A stretch of 64,000 nucleotides of DNA from Agarophyton chilense (lineage: Eukaryota; Rhodophyta; Florideophyceae; Gracilariales; Gracilariaceae), in contig JARGXX010000138.1 of NCBI GenBank assembly GCA_030374765.1, positions 1,364,001 through 1,428,000 of the forward strand, read 5' to 3'. Shown piece by piece: positions 63,801-64,000 of this stretch. Position 1 is the stretch's first letter. Every line of letters begins with the position of its first letter. A program made the translations under genes and the position numbers. Below the pieces are notes generated by a model. It saw only the letters and a list, made by a program, of their open reading frames with translations, did no database searches and was not told the DNA's origin.

Positions 63801-64000
63801 CGAAACAATCGCTCCCTCGGAAGTCGTGGATTTCGGACTCCAAGTGCGGCATTGGCCAAGCCTGCTTGATCATGGCAGCATTCACAGGTCGAAGGTCAAT
63901 CTCATATCTGTATTGCGCTTTGGAGCCATTATTTGGCATCAAAAAAGGCGCTGCTTGCCATTCTGCGTGGGGGTTTGGTATAAAAATGCCTAGTTTCAGC
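60880..64000 (-). pseudogene. Gypsy-D pol (RT-RH-IN-chromodomain), runs off right edge
   Basis: One minus-strand frame contains RT (QYRYEIDLRPVN, GLTNAAAHFQST, WIDDFNIHAR with IDD as the catalytic pair), RNase H (VYTDASNNHCAAV, FFTDHRNLLF) and integrase (HCGASGHRG..CLHC finger; acidic residues in HIDFLY, VPDQGLHF and GSVERV). A chromodomain (FEILVKWQGL..DRTWEAIETI, about 61200) follows. In-frame stops occur near 63774, 62986, 61945 and 61501-61445, without frameshifts until the end. It is a separate chromovirus lineage from Gypsy-A/B; no antisense gene or LTR is visible in the part seen. Confidence 0.85.

Noticed and set aside
1-64000. Reassigned stop codons to explain many in-frame stops
   Set aside because: All three stop codons occur inside element genes, while host-like genes (WD40, kinase, oxidoreductase, transposase) are fully open under the standard code; simple decay explains the pattern.

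Overview
This is a eukaryotic nuclear window. It is dominated by nested, mostly decayed LTR retrotransposons of both the Ty1/copia and Ty3/gypsy types. A smaller gene-bearing island at about 34.2-50.5 kb holds intronless genes: a WD40 protein, a CK1-like kinase, a GMC oxidoreductase and several small secreted proteins. Intronless compact genes beside large retroelement clusters fit a red alga of the Chondrus type, but this is inference from style; no rRNA or organelle marker fixes the species.

Layout. 1-3672 is the 3' part of a copia element (Copia-1, +). 5071-5345 and 30821-33290 are two pieces of a related copia on the minus strand (Copia-C), now separated by later insertions. 5335-8084 is a broken Helitron-like element. 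8085-30820 is a chromovirus-type gypsy (Gypsy-A, +) with a second gypsy (Gypsy-B, -) inserted at 15948-27819, flanked by a perfect 5-bp duplication GACAC. 33558-34187 is a copia tail with its 3' LTR. 34.2-51.4 kb holds the host-like genes, an intact Tc1 element and two copies of a short palindrome-ended transposon, one of them with a nested insertion. 51578-59208 is Copia-2 (+), complete with both LTRs. 59217-60790 is a copia relic (-). 60880-64000 is a gypsy relic (-) that runs off the right edge.

Main observation. Gypsy-A, Gypsy-B and Copia-2 share an unusual plan: LTR, gag, pol, then a long gene on the opposite strand that converges on pol and begins just inside the 3' LTR. In the two gypsies this antisense gene encodes homologous 622 and 644 aa proteins of unknown family, and both are uninterrupted although the gag-pol regions are damaged. 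In Copia-2 the antisense frame (450 codons, decayed by in-frame stops) begins with a near-perfect histone H3 N-terminal tail (ARTKQTARKS, then GGK). Copia-1 carries a Tudor-like module between integrase and reverse transcriptase, and the gypsies end in chromodomains. Chromatin targeting is therefore a recurring theme. The antisense genes, above all the H3-tail one, are the best candidates for something undescribed.

Limits: homology calls are by eye from family motifs. LTR ends and target duplications were read directly from the sequence. No database search or alignment program was run.
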